A stretch of DNA of 64,000 nt from Actinophytocola algeriensis (lineage in GTDB: Bacteria; Actinomycetota; Actinomycetes; Mycobacteriales; Pseudonocardiaceae). The position numbers were made by a program, and so were the translations under genes. The stretch spans positions 898,326 through 962,325 of the forward strand of contig NZ_JACHJQ010000005.1 of NCBI RefSeq assembly GCF_014203735.1, in the 5' to 3' direction. The notes beneath the pieces were generated by a model. The model did not search any database. It was not told the origin of the DNA and worked only from the letters and a program-made list of their open reading frames with translations. Positions 37,613 through 46,195 of this stretch are shown here, one piece after another. Position 1 is the first letter of the stretch, and each line of letters starts with the position of its first letter.

Positions 37613-38647
37613 CTACTCAGTCCCTTCCGTCGGGGGGAACGGCACGATGACCGTCGTGATGTTGTCGTGGCCGCCGAGGTCCAGCGCGAGCTTCGTCAGC
37701 CCCGCCGCCGCGACCATGCCGCCCTCCTCGGGCATCGCCTCGGCCAGCGCCGCCGCGTCCGGCACGTAGTTCCACAGGCCGTCGCTGCACAGCAGCACGA
37801 ACCCGGGACCACCCGGCTCGACGGTGACCACCCTCGGCTCGATGTCGCCCGCGTCCGCGCCGATCCACTTGGACAGCGCGTGCGCCTGGTGCACCGCGTT
37901 GGCCTCCTCCGGGCTCATGCCCTCGGCGATCAGCTCGGCGGCGACCGTGTCGTCGGCGGTGAGCACCTGCGAGGGCATTGCTCCTCGGTGGAGCTCGCGT
38001 GGCGCGTCGGGCCCCGGGTCCGGCGCCGCGATCCAGTACACGCGGCTGTCGCCGACCGACCCGACCGTCACCTTCTCCGGCGTCACGACCGCGGACACGA
38101 ACGTGCACGACGGTGCGGTGCCCGGCACCGACGGATCGGCCAGCTCCGAGACCACCTCGATCGCCTTCGCGACCGCGGCCCGCGTCGCCTCCTCGGCGTC
38201 GCCGTTCTCCAGCACCGCGTCGAGCAGCACACCCAGTGCCTCGTCGACCGCGCGCTGGGACGCGCTGTCCGCGCGGTCGGAGGTGGCGACGCCGTCGCAC
38301 ACCACGCCGACGACCGTGGGCGGGGCGTCCGCGCCGAGCACGGTGCCGTACGACATCGAGTCCTCGTTGCGGGCCCGCCGCCGCCCCTTGTCGCTGACGC
38401 CGACGACCATGCCGAGGTCGCTCTCCATGCGGTCGCGGCCGCTGGGCTGCGCCCGCCCGCAGTCCGCGCAGAAGCCGTCGGCGTCGATGTTCTCGCCGCC
38501 GCAGGCCACGCACGCGCCGCCGGCCAGCTCGTTCACCGGCCCGCCCACCGGGGTCCTGCGCACGAGCAGGCTCTGGCCGCAGCTCTCGCAGAACCGGTCC
38601 TCCTGGCCGACGGCCGCACCGCACCCTGGGCAGCTGGTCACAGTCAC
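37613..38647 (-). CDS. PP2C-family protein phosphatase with two zinc ribbons
   Basis: The 344-residue protein has zinc ribbons at Cys6/9/20/23 and Cys46/49/60/63. A PP2C phosphatase domain (about 75-344) follows with SDKGRRRARNED, VVCDGVATSD, VGSVGDSRVYW, LLCSDGLW and GGHDNIT. It probably reverses PknG phosphorylation. The GTG at 38647 overlaps the pknG stop (GTGA); a second GTG at 38641 is possible. There is no membrane anchor, so it is cytoplasmic. Confidence 0.88.
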   Translation of the reverse strand: MTVTSCPGCGAAVGQEDRFCESCGQSLLVRRTPVGGPVNELAGGACVACGGENIDADGFCADCGRAQPSGRDRMESDLGMVVGVSDKGRRRARNEDSMSYGTVLGADAPPTVVGVVCDGVATSDRADSASQRAVDEALGVLLDAVLENGDAEEATRAAVAKAIEVVSELADPSVPGTAPSCTFVSAVVTPEKVTVGSVGDSRVYWIAAPDPGPDAPRELHRGAMPSQVLTADDTVAAELIAEGMSPEEANAVHQAHALSKWIGADAGDIEPRVVTVEPGGPGFVLLCSDGLWNYVPDAAALAEAMPEEGGMVAAAGLTKLALDLGGHDNITTVIVPFPPTEGTE

Positions 38648-41085
38648 ACCCACGTTGTCGGCCGGATCTGGTTGGCGCTGTCCACCAATGCGATGCGCTC
38701 CCTCGTGTTGTCCGCGTGCCGCGCGAGCGTCCGGTAGGTCTCCTCCAGCGCGACCCGCAGGTCGTTCTCCCTCAGTGGGCAGCCAAGCACAGTACCGCCG
38801 GCGCGTCCGCCCTGGGTGACCCACTCGAACGCGGCCGTGAGCAGCCGTTCGCCCGCCAGCGCCTTCGGCTCGGCGTGCAGCTCCAACCCGGACAGCAGCG
38901 CACCAGCGGAGGTTAGATCGTCTTCGGCCAGCTGCGCGGCAGGAACGTTCCGCACCCGCACGTCCGCGGCGGCGAGCCGGGCCGCGGTGTGGTGGTTCGA
39001 CGTCTCCGGCACCGAGCACAGCACGTCGAACGCCTCCAGCCGCCCTCCCCGCGCGAGCAACGCCCTGGCCAGGCCGAACGCGGCGGTCACGTACGTGCGG
39101 TCGGTGCGCCACACGACGCGGTGGTACCGGTCGGCCGTCGCGTGGTCGCCCACCGCCTCCGCGCACACCGCGAGCGCGAGCTTCGGCGCGGCCTCGCCCG
39201 GCACCGCCGAGTAGACGCGGTCGAAGAACTGGCTCGCGCTCTTCGCGTCCCCGGACGCCAGCGCGGCCACGCCGCGGTACCAGTCGACGAGCCACAGCCG
39301 GTCCAGGTCCCGCACCTCCCGCACCAGCTCGTCGAGCTTGCGGCGGCCGGTTTCCACGTCGCCCGCCTCGAGCAGGGCCCGGACGAGCCGCAGCCGCACC
39401 TCGACGGAGTTCTTCGGCGCCTGCCGCAGCTCGTCGGCCAGCGCGGCGGGCTCGGTGGCGGTGACGGTCGCGAGGAACGCCGCGGACGGGTCCGTCCCGT
39501 CCACCCTCGGCACCGGCAGCGCGTGCACCAGCGACGGCAGCGACTCGGCCGCGTCGAACGCCACGTCGATGCCGAACGAACGGCGCTCCGGGGTGAACTC
39601 GGCCGACGCGCCGGGCCTCGGCATGCCGTCCTCGGCGGCCAGCACCTCCCGCAGCACGCCGGTGAGCTGGTCCTTCATCTCCTCGGCGGAGGTGAACCGC
39701 GCCTGCGGTGCCTGCGCGGCGGCCCGCAGCAGGAACCGGTGGTAGGAGTCGTGCTCGGCGAGCAGCGGCTCTTCCGCCGGGTTCGGCAGGCGGTCGACGT
39801 AGGCGCGCTGGAAGTCGAACGGGAACGTCATCACCGCGAGCGTGCGGCCGATCGTGTACAGGTCCGACGCGATCGACGGGCCCGCGGTGGCGATCTCCGG
39901 CGCCTGGTAGCCGACCGTGCCGTACACGGCGCTGTCGTCGTCGTCCATGTGCCGGACCGCGCCGAGGTCGATGAGCTTCAGCTGCTCCTCGGTCTGGATC
40001 ACGTTGTCCGGCTTGAAGTCGCAGAACAGCAGGTTGAGCGTGTGCAGGTAGCCGATCGGGGGCAGCATCTCCAGCGTGTAGGCGATGGCCCGCGACAGCG
40101 GCAGGCACGCCTCCGTGCCCTGGACGGCCCGCACGTCCTTGAGCATCTCTTTGATGGACTGACCGCCGACGTACTCCATCACGATGTAGCCGACCAGCGC
40201 GCCGGTGTCCGCGTCCGGGTGCTGCACGAAGTTGTGGATCTTGACGATGTTCGGGTGCTCCACCTCGGCGAGGAACCGCCGCTCGGCCACCGCCGCGGCC
40301 ATGGCGTCGGTGTCGCCGGTGTCGAGGAGACCCTTCATCACCACCCAGCGGTCGGCGACCGCGCGGTCGAGCGCGAGGTAGATCCAGCCGAGACCGCCGT
40401 GCGCGAGGCAGCCGAGGACCTCGTACTGGTCGTGCAGCACCTCGCCGGGGGACAGCTTGGGGGAGAAGGAGAAGCGGCGGCGACAGGACGTGCAGAACCC
40501 CTCGGTGCGGCCGGGCTGGCCGTCGCGGCCGCGGCCGACCTTCGCGCCGCAGTTGCTGCAGAACCGCTTGTTCTCGGGGACCTTCGGGTGGGCGAGGATC
40601 GCGGACTTGGGGTCGCGGTAGGGCACGCGGGGGATCTCGACCAGACCGGCGCCGAGCAGGCCGCGGCTGGACGAGCGTGCCGAGCCGCGACGCGAGCTGG
40701 TCGTGACGGCGCCCGTCGACGCGGTCCAGCCGGTGGCGACCGAACCGGTGCGAGTGCTGACGGTCCGCGCGCTGTCCGCCTCGGTGTCCGGTGCGGCGGC
40801 CGCGGGCGCGGGGACGGGGGTGCCCTCCGGCGCCTCCAGCCCGCAGCTGTCGCAGAACCCGTCCTCGTCGAGCGTGCCCGCACAGCCCGGTCGCGGGCAG
40901 TTACCCGGGACCCCGGTACCCGCGGCGATCGACGCCGGAGTCGGGGGAGGAGGAGGGGACGGCGCCGCGGCGGGCGTGCTCGGGGTGGCGGCGGCAGCTC
41001 CGGCGGGGGCTTCCAGCCCGCAGGTGCCGCAGAAGCCGTCCTCGTCGAGGGTGCCGCCGCAGCCCGTCCGGGGGCACTGGGTCAT
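38644..41085 (-). CDS. pknG: PknG-type serine/threonine protein kinase with extra zinc ribbons
   Basis: The 813-residue protein has two added N-terminal zinc ribbons (Cys4/9/19/22 and Cys63/68/78/81), then the PknG rubredoxin (Cys176/179/198/201). The kinase domain has Lys251, CDFKPDN (355-361) and DLG instead of DFG (373-375), followed by a C-terminal TPR region. This is the PknG architecture, somewhat longer than the 750-residue M. tuberculosis form. PknG senses nutrient supply and controls glutamate metabolism through GarA-like FHA proteins. The ATG at 41085 overlaps the upstream gene (ATGA). Confidence 0.92.
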   Translation of the reverse strand: MTQCPRTGCGGTLDEDGFCGTCGLEAPAGAAAATPSTPAAAPSPPPPPTPASIAAGTGVPGNCPRPGCAGTLDEDGFCDSCGLEAPEGTPVPAPAAAAPDTEADSARTVSTRTGSVATGWTASTGAVTTSSRRGSARSSSRGLLGAGLVEIPRVPYRDPKSAILAHPKVPENKRFCSNCGAKVGRGRDGQPGRTEGFCTSCRRRFSFSPKLSPGEVLHDQYEVLGCLAHGGLGWIYLALDRAVADRWVVMKGLLDTGDTDAMAAAVAERRFLAEVEHPNIVKIHNFVQHPDADTGALVGYIVMEYVGGQSIKEMLKDVRAVQGTEACLPLSRAIAYTLEMLPPIGYLHTLNLLFCDFKPDNVIQTEEQLKLIDLGAVRHMDDDDSAVYGTVGYQAPEIATAGPSIASDLYTIGRTLAVMTFPFDFQRAYVDRLPNPAEEPLLAEHDSYHRFLLRAAAQAPQARFTSAEEMKDQLTGVLREVLAAEDGMPRPGASAEFTPERRSFGIDVAFDAAESLPSLVHALPVPRVDGTDPSAAFLATVTATEPAALADELRQAPKNSVEVRLRLVRALLEAGDVETGRRKLDELVREVRDLDRLWLVDWYRGVAALASGDAKSASQFFDRVYSAVPGEAAPKLALAVCAEAVGDHATADRYHRVVWRTDRTYVTAAFGLARALLARGGRLEAFDVLCSVPETSNHHTAARLAAADVRVRNVPAAQLAEDDLTSAGALLSGLELHAEPKALAGERLLTAAFEWVTQGGRAGGTVLGCPLRENDLRVALEETYRTLARHADNTRERIALVDSANQIRPTTWV

Positions 41086-42302
41086 TCGGTTCTCTCCTCG
41101 CGGGGCTGCGTCCGGTCCTGGATCGCCTGGCGGTAGCGGTTGAGTGCTCTCGTGGCCGCGGCCAGGTCGCACGGCGCCGTGAACAGGATCTGCTGTGCCT
41201 CGCCGTGCAGCCGCGCCAGCTCGGCGTCCTCCGCGTGCCCGAGGCGCGCGGCCTTCACCTGGTAGGCCTCCAGCCTGCCGCGCAGCTCGGCCCGCCGGTC
41301 GAGCAGACCGGTGATGGCCCGCAGCGCGGTCCTGGCGTTGGCGAGCGCGGTCGCGGCGACCCGGTCGAGGTCGTCGGCCTCCCGCGCCAGCACGTCCCAG
41401 CCCACGGCGCCGTACCGGTCCGTCAGCCGCCGCAGCCGGGCCCGCACCGTGGCCGAGCCCTGCTCGCCCGGCACGGGCAGGCCGGGGGCGGCGATCTTCT
41501 CCAGCACCGCGGGGTAGGTCTGGCGGGCGGTGGCCTCGACCGCCTCGATGTCCGACAGCACCGACTCGAGCGCGGTGAGCCGGGCCGTGAACTCGTCACG
41601 GACCCTGGCGAGCCCGGCCAGCCGGGTCTCCAGTGCGGCGATCCGCCGCTCGACGTCCGGCAGCGCGTCGGTGGCCTGGACGGTGAGCACGTCGGTGAGC
41701 ACCATCTCGCGGGCCTTGTCCAGGTCGCGGCGGACCGCAGCCACCTCGTCGGTGGCCGCGCCGACCGACTCGGCCCGCACCGACACCGCGTGCAGCCTGC
41801 GGTCCAACGGGTCGAGCCTGCCGATGGCGGCCGACCACGCCGACTCGGCGGCCGCGAGCACGGCGGTGACCGTGTCGAACGCCTGCCGCATCCGCGACAG
41901 CAGCTCGGCGAGCGTGATCCGCTCGGTCACCTGCGCGGGCCCGGTCAGGCCCCGGCGCTCGATGGGGATCGCCTCGGAGTTCAGCTCGACGATCGGGCCG
42001 TGCAGGATGCCGGTCAGCTCCGCCAGCTCCTCGTCACCCGGCCGCGACCGGCGCGCCCGCACCTCCCGCGCCCGCGCGAGCAGGTCCCGGTAGGTCGCGA
42101 ACTGCTCCCACAGCGTGGCCATCGCCGTGCGGGCCTCGGCCCACCGGGCCGCGGTCAGGCCGGTGAGCGCCGTGTCCTTGAGCAGCCGGTGGCCCGGGTG
42201 CGTGTCCATCTCGACGAGTGACTGGGCGATGCGGTCGTTGTCGCCCTGGACGGCCGCGAGCGCGCGGTCGACCTCGTCCCTGCTGAGCACGGTGCCGTCC
42301 AC
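41082..42302 (-). CDS. Coiled-coil protein of the PknG operon
   Basis: The 406-residue protein is almost entirely helical, with heptad-like segments (LLARAREVRARRSRPGDEEL, VAAVRRDLDKAREMVLTDVL, ERRIAALETRLAGLARVRDE). It has no signal peptide or membrane anchor. It is encoded between GlnH and PknG, where M. tuberculosis has no gene, and overlaps pknG by ATGA. A cytoplasmic linker between the GlnX sensor and PknG is a reasonable idea, purely from position. I recognise no named domain. Confidence 0.75.
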   Translation of the reverse strand: MDGTVLSRDEVDRALAAVQGDNDRIAQSLVEMDTHPGHRLLKDTALTGLTAARWAEARTAMATLWEQFATYRDLLARAREVRARRSRPGDEELAELTGILHGPIVELNSEAIPIERRGLTGPAQVTERITLAELLSRMRQAFDTVTAVLAAAESAWSAAIGRLDPLDRRLHAVSVRAESVGAATDEVAAVRRDLDKAREMVLTDVLTVQATDALPDVERRIAALETRLAGLARVRDEFTARLTALESVLSDIEAVEATARQTYPAVLEKIAAPGLPVPGEQGSATVRARLRRLTDRYGAVGWDVLAREADDLDRVAATALANARTALRAITGLLDRRAELRGRLEAYQVKAARLGHAEDAELARLHGEAQQILFTAPCDLAAATRALNRYRQAIQDRTQPREERTE

Positions 42303-42305
42303 CGG

Positions 42306-43292
42306 TCAGGGCCGGTACGTCGCGGGCGGGGGCGACGCGGGGGTCTCGAGCAGATCCCGCAGCCACAGGTTGTAGATCTGCGTCCACCGGCCGCTGGTCC
42401 GCAACTGTTCGAGAACGGCGTTCACGAACCTGGTGAACTCCGGCGACTCCTTGGACATCGCCATGCCGTACGGCTCATTGGCCAACGGCTCGCCCACCAC
42501 CTCGGTGAACGGGTCCTGTGCCCGGAGCCCGGCGAGGATCGTGTCGTCCGTGGACACCGCGTCGACCTGGTTCTGCTGCAGCATCACGAGGCAGTCGGTC
42601 CAGCCGTCCACCCCGATGCCGACCGGCCTGGGGTCGGTGTCCACGTTCACGATTCGGGCGATCGACGTGGAACCCTTGGCAGCACACACCTTCTTGCCCG
42701 CCAGCGACCGGATGCCGTCGAAGCCGGACTTCTCCTTGACGAGCACCCGCTGGCCCGCCAGGTAGTACACCGAGGAGAACTCGACGTCCTCGCGGCGTTC
42801 GCAGTTGATCGTCATCGTCTCCACGACGAGGTCGACGTCGCCATTCTTCACCGCGGGCACGCGCTGCGCGGAGGTGAGCACCTTGAACTGGATGGCCTCC
42901 GGATCGCCGAAGATCGCCTTCGCGATCTCCTTCGCCATGTCGATGTCGAAGCCCTGGAGCTGTCCGGTGGACGGGTCGCGGTACCCGAACTGGTAGGTGT
43001 TCTGGTCGACGCCGACGATCAGCTTGCCGCGTGCGTGGATGCGCTGCATCGCCGTGTTCGTCGCGAAGTCGCCCGGCGGGGGCGGCGGGCCGTCGGGGCG
43101 CAGGCTCGCGGTCGGCTCGCCGCAGCTCTTGTCCGTGCCCGGGGCGGGCAGATCGGACACCTCGGCGGCGCCCTTGGGCATGGGCGGCCCGACCGGCGCC
43201 TCCCGCCGGTCACCGACCTCGTCGGCCGACGTACACCCCACCGCGGCCATCGCGACGGCCGCGAGCAGCGCGGCGACCTTGGTCCGCTTCAT
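42306..43292 (-). CDS. glnH: GlnH-like amino-acid-binding lipoprotein
   Basis: The 328-residue SBP_bac_3 protein has a lipobox with Cys20 (AAVGC). It contains KLIVGVDQNTYQFGYRDPSTGQLQGFDIDMAK, VKNGDVDLVVETMTINCERRED and a substrate-lobe CAAKGSTS segment. In mycobacteria GlnH binds aspartate and glutamate and signals through GlnX to PknG instead of feeding a transporter. No ABC transporter gene is adjacent here, consistent with that role. Its start overlaps the GlnX stop (ATGA). Confidence 0.9.
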   Translation of the reverse strand: MKRTKVAALLAAVAMAAVGCTSADEVGDRREAPVGPPMPKGAAEVSDLPAPGTDKSCGEPTASLRPDGPPPPPGDFATNTAMQRIHARGKLIVGVDQNTYQFGYRDPSTGQLQGFDIDMAKEIAKAIFGDPEAIQFKVLTSAQRVPAVKNGDVDLVVETMTINCERREDVEFSSVYYLAGQRVLVKEKSGFDGIRSLAGKKVCAAKGSTSIARIVNVDTDPRPVGIGVDGWTDCLVMLQQNQVDAVSTDDTILAGLRAQDPFTEVVGEPLANEPYGMAMSKESPEFTRFVNAVLEQLRTSGRWTQIYNLWLRDLLETPASPPPATYRP

Positions 43293-44638
43293 CGGTACTC
43301 CTTGAGCCGCTGCCAGATCCCGGTCGCCGCGCCGGCCGCCGCCACCAGCGCCAGCACGATCACGCCGATCACCGTGCCGGTCAGCGCGTTGCTCGCCTGC
43401 CCGACCTCGTCCTCGAACCGCGCCTCGGTGGTGACGATCGCCTCGCGCAGCGAGTTGTCGACCGCGTCGAACTTCGTGGCCGCGCCGGTGTCGCCCGGGT
43501 CGATCGCGAGATCGACGGCGTCGAGGTACACACCGTCGTCGTCGAGCTGCCGGATCCGCTGGTGCACCTCGTGCCAGTCGTCCTGTGCGGCGCTCGCCGC
43601 GCGCACCGCGTCCCGCACGGTGCCGTCGGACGCCAGCTCCTGCGCTCGCCCGAGTAGTCCCCGGTCGCCCGCGAGCTGTCCGATCGCGTCCTGGTAGCCC
43701 TCCTCGAACTCCTTGCCGCTGCCGCGCGCGACGAGCGTCATCGTCTCGTCGCCGCGGGCGGCGAGTGCCGCGATCCTGGCCTGCGCCAGCACATCGGTCT
43801 GCTCGGAGCCGTGTTCCTGGCTCGCGTTCACGTTCGCCATCACCCCGATCGTCGCGACCAGCACCCACGCCAGCGACACGACGGCGGCGCCGGTCGCGAC
43901 GAGGAGCCCGACGTTGAGGCGCCTGCGGGTCCGCCGCCGCACGTAGCGCTGCGCGAAGAAGAGCAGGACCAGCGTGATCAGACCGAGCACGACCTCCACG
44001 ACCGGCAGCCTGGCCGCGCGGTCCTGGTCGGCGCGCAGCACCGCGGTCTCGTCGGTGTACAGCCGCTCCGCCGCGGGCAGCAGTTCCTCACGCATCAGGT
44101 TCGAGGCCGCGCGCTGGTAGGCGGCGCCCACCGGGAGCTTCTGGCGGTTGTTGGCGCGCGCGGTCTCCACGAGTCCGGTGTAGACGGACAGCTCGCGGGA
44201 GAGCACGGCGAGCGGGCCCCGCGGGTCGGCGAGGTCGGCCGGTTCCCTGGCCGCCACCGCCGTGGCGAGCGCGGACTCGGCCTGTGCGATGTCGGACTCG
44301 TACCTGGTGCGGACCTCGGCCCGCTCCAGTCCGCCGGCCAGGAACGCGCTGTTGGCGGTGGCGTCCGCGTCGGACAGCGACCGGTACAGGTCCTGCGCGG
44401 CGATCGACAGCGGGCCGCTGCGGGCGGTGAGGTCGTCGAGCGCCTTGGCGCGGCCCTGGACGGTCACCGCGGTGAACAGGCCGACGAGGATGCTCACCAG
44501 CACGAGCGCGACCGTGAAGACGACCAGCACGCCGGGCGTCGTCTTCGCCAGTTCGCGCAGCTCACCGACCCTTCCCGCGCGCTGGGAGGGCGGCGCGGCG
44601 TCGGTCCGCACGGGCGGGGGAGCGGTGGGAGCACTCAC
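43289..44638 (-). CDS. glnX: GlnX-like membrane sensor of the PknG pathway
   Basis: The roughly 449-residue protein has a Pro-rich cytoplasmic N-terminus, a first membrane helix (about 37-60) and a helical extracellular domain. Two helices (about 210-265, with a basic RRRTRRR loop), a second extracellular domain and a final helix near the end follow. This matches GlnX (Rv0412c), which passes the GlnH signal to PknG. The GTG at 44638 has GGGGGA seven bases upstream and is preferred; an ATG at 44653 is in frame. It is the first gene of the operon. Confidence 0.87.
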   Translation of the reverse strand: MSAPTAPPPVRTDAAPPSQRAGRVGELRELAKTTPGVLVVFTVALVLVSILVGLFTAVTVQGRAKALDDLTARSGPLSIAAQDLYRSLSDADATANSAFLAGGLERAEVRTRYESDIAQAESALATAVAAREPADLADPRGPLAVLSRELSVYTGLVETARANNRQKLPVGAAYQRAASNLMREELLPAAERLYTDETAVLRADQDRAARLPVVEVVLGLITLVLLFFAQRYVRRRTRRRLNVGLLVATGAAVVSLAWVLVATIGVMANVNASQEHGSEQTDVLAQARIAALAARGDETMTLVARGSGKEFEEGYQDAIGQLAGDRGLLGRAQELASDGTVRDAVRAASAAQDDWHEVHQRIRQLDDDGVYLDAVDLAIDPGDTGAATKFDAVDNSLREAIVTTEARFEDEVGQASNALTGTVIGVIVLALVAAAGAATGIWQRLKEYR

Positions 44639-44763
44639 AGCACAGTCCCCCATAAGGCGATCGTCAACGCATGAACCTTTCGCACCAGCCCCCGACGGTG
44701 ATCGTCAGCGTAGCTGTGGACCCGCTGGTGCCGTTGCCATTTCGCCGCATTCGGCCGACCGGG

Positions 44764-44792
44764 TTGACAACCGTTGCGTCTACCTCCACTAT
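44764..44792 (+). promoter_or_regulatory. Vegetative-type promoter of the GntR-ABC operon
   Basis: A perfect TTGACA (44764-44769) is followed after 17 bp by CACTAT (44787-44792). The -10 touches the operator dyad, giving simple repression geometry. Confidence 0.55.
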
Positions 44793-44813
44793 TTCACTAC
44801 TTCATTAGTGAAA
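44792..44813. promoter_or_regulatory. GntR (YtrA-type) operator
   Basis: Perfect 8-bp arms TTTCACTA / TAGTGAAA with a 6-bp spacer lie between the -10 element and the GTG at 44825. This is typical of an autoregulatory operator for the adjacent GntR regulator. Confidence 0.65.
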
Positions 44814-44824
44814 GGGTGTTGCTG

Positions 44825-45223
44825 GTGATCGACTTTCGTCTTGATCGCGGTTCCGGCGTCGCCACGTACCTGCAGCTCGTGCACCAGGTGAAGCACGCGC
44901 TGCGCCTGGGGGTCCTGCGGCCGGGTGACCGGCTGCCGACGGCGAAGGAGGTCGTCGACAAGTTGGCGATCAACCCGAACACGGTGCTCAAGGCGTACCG
45001 GGAGCTGGAACGCGAAGGGCTCGTGGCAGGCAAGCCGGGGCTCGGCACGTTCGTGCAGCGAACGCTCGGTGGCGCGTCGGTGACCGAGCACGCGCGGTTG
45101 CGTGACTCGCTGGCCGGGTGGGTGTCCGACGCCCGCACGGCCGGCCTGGACCCGGAGGACATCGAGGCGCTGTTCGCGTCCGTGGTGCTGGATTCGTTTC
45201 GCATAGGGGAGGACACGGCATGA
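44825..45223 (+). CDS. YtrA-subfamily GntR regulator
   Basis: The 132-residue protein has only the winged helix-turn-helix (about 10-75: YLQLVHQVKHALRLGVLRPGDRLPTAKEVVDKLAINPNTVLKAYRELEREGLVAGKPGLGTFV) and a short C-terminal helical tail. This is the YtrA arrangement that usually controls neighbouring ABC exporters. The GTG at 44825 follows AAAGGG. Its stop overlaps the ABC ATPase start (ATGA), and its operator lies just upstream. Confidence 0.88.
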   Translation: MIDFRLDRGSGVATYLQLVHQVKHALRLGVLRPGDRLPTAKEVVDKLAINPNTVLKAYRELEREGLVAGKPGLGTFVQRTLGGASVTEHARLRDSLAGWVSDARTAGLDPEDIEALFASVVLDSFRIGEDTA

Positions 45224-46122
45224 CCGCTGGCACAACGGCACTGGCCGCTACCGGTCTCGGCAAGAAGTACCGGCGCACCTGGGCGCTGAAGGACTGTTCC
45301 CTTTCGGTGCCGGAAGGCCGGGTGGTGGCCCTCGTCGGCCCCAACGGGGCAGGCAAGACCACGTTGCTGCACCTCGTGGTCGGCCTGCTCGCGCCGGACC
45401 AGGGCGACGTGACGGTGCTCGGCTCGTCGGCGGGCACCACGCGGACGCTGTCCCGCGTGGCGTTCCTCGCGCAGGACAAACCGCTCTACGACGGCTTCTC
45501 CGTGGCGGACATGCTGCGCTTCGGCGCCAGGACGAACCCGGGGTGGGACCAGGACATGGCGGTGCGCAGGCTCGCGTCGCTCGACATCCCGCTGGACCGC
45601 CGGGTCGGCAAGCTCTCCGGCGGCCAGCAGGCGCAGGTGGCGCTGACGGTCGCGCTCGCGAAGCGGCCCGAACTGCTCGTGCTCGACGAGCCGCTCGCCA
45701 ACCTCGACCCGCTGGCCCGCCACGAGGTGATGCGCGGGCTGATGGCGGCGGTCGCCGAGAGCGGGATGACCGTGGTGCTGTCCTCGCACGTCGTGTCCGA
45801 CCTCGTCGACACGTGCGACTGGCTCGTCGTGCTCAACGGCGGCCGCGTCCAGGTCTCCGGCGACATCGAGGACCTGCTCGCCGGGCACCGGCTGCTGACC
45901 GGTCCCGCGGAGCTGGCCGACGGCGTCGCAGGCCGGCTGGCGGTCGTCGACGACGACCGGACCGACCGGCAGGCCACGCTCCTGGTCCGCACGGGCGAAG
46001 GGCGGCCGCCGCTGGACCCGAGGTGGACCGACCGCGGCGTCAACCTCGAGGAGCTGGTCCTCGCGTACCTGCGGCGCCCGGACAGCGCGGCGCTGCCGAA
46101 ACCGGCGCTGGCGAGGGCCTGA
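45220..46122 (+). CDS. ABC transporter ATP-binding protein
   Basis: The 300-residue ATPase has Walker A GPNGAGKTT (about 40-48), LAQDKPLYDGFS as Q-loop, signature LSGGQQAQVALTVALAKRPELLVLDEPL with Walker B, and SSHVVSDL for the H-loop. Its C-terminal extension is of the type found with YtrA-regulated exporters. It powers the two permease-like proteins encoded next; the substrate is unknown, perhaps an antimicrobial or lantibiotic. Its start overlaps the GntR stop. Confidence 0.88.
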   Translation: MTAGTTALAATGLGKKYRRTWALKDCSLSVPEGRVVALVGPNGAGKTTLLHLVVGLLAPDQGDVTVLGSSAGTTRTLSRVAFLAQDKPLYDGFSVADMLRFGARTNPGWDQDMAVRRLASLDIPLDRRVGKLSGGQQAQVALTVALAKRPELLVLDEPLANLDPLARHEVMRGLMAAVAESGMTVVLSSHVVSDLVDTCDWLVVLNGGRVQVSGDIEDLLAGHRLLTGPAELADGVAGRLAVVDDDRTDRQATLLVRTGEGRPPLDPRWTDRGVNLEELVLAYLRRPDSAALPKPALARA

Positions 46123-46195
46123 ACGTGCGTCGGGCCTGGCTGGGGGTCACGCCCGGCAGCCATCGACAAGGGGCATCACAGAGGGGATATGAGAC

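Noticed and set aside
35975..38737. 920-codon open frame on the plus strand
   Set aside because: It is antisense to the FHA, VWA and PP2C genes, which have clear motifs. The frame itself has no recognisable domain.
38648..40108. Upstream extension of the PP2C reading frame
   Set aside because: The frame stays open antisense-free through pknG codons but lacks domains. The GTG overlapping the pknG stop starts the zinc-ribbon sequence.
38989..41136. 715-codon open frame on the plus strand
   Set aside because: It is antisense to pknG, with low-complexity RRGGRR and HRQRVHQ-type composition.
44659..44712. Direct GATCGTCA copies upstream of glnX
   Set aside because: Two 8-bp copies in 50 bp are weak and not symmetrical to any promoter, so they are not annotated.
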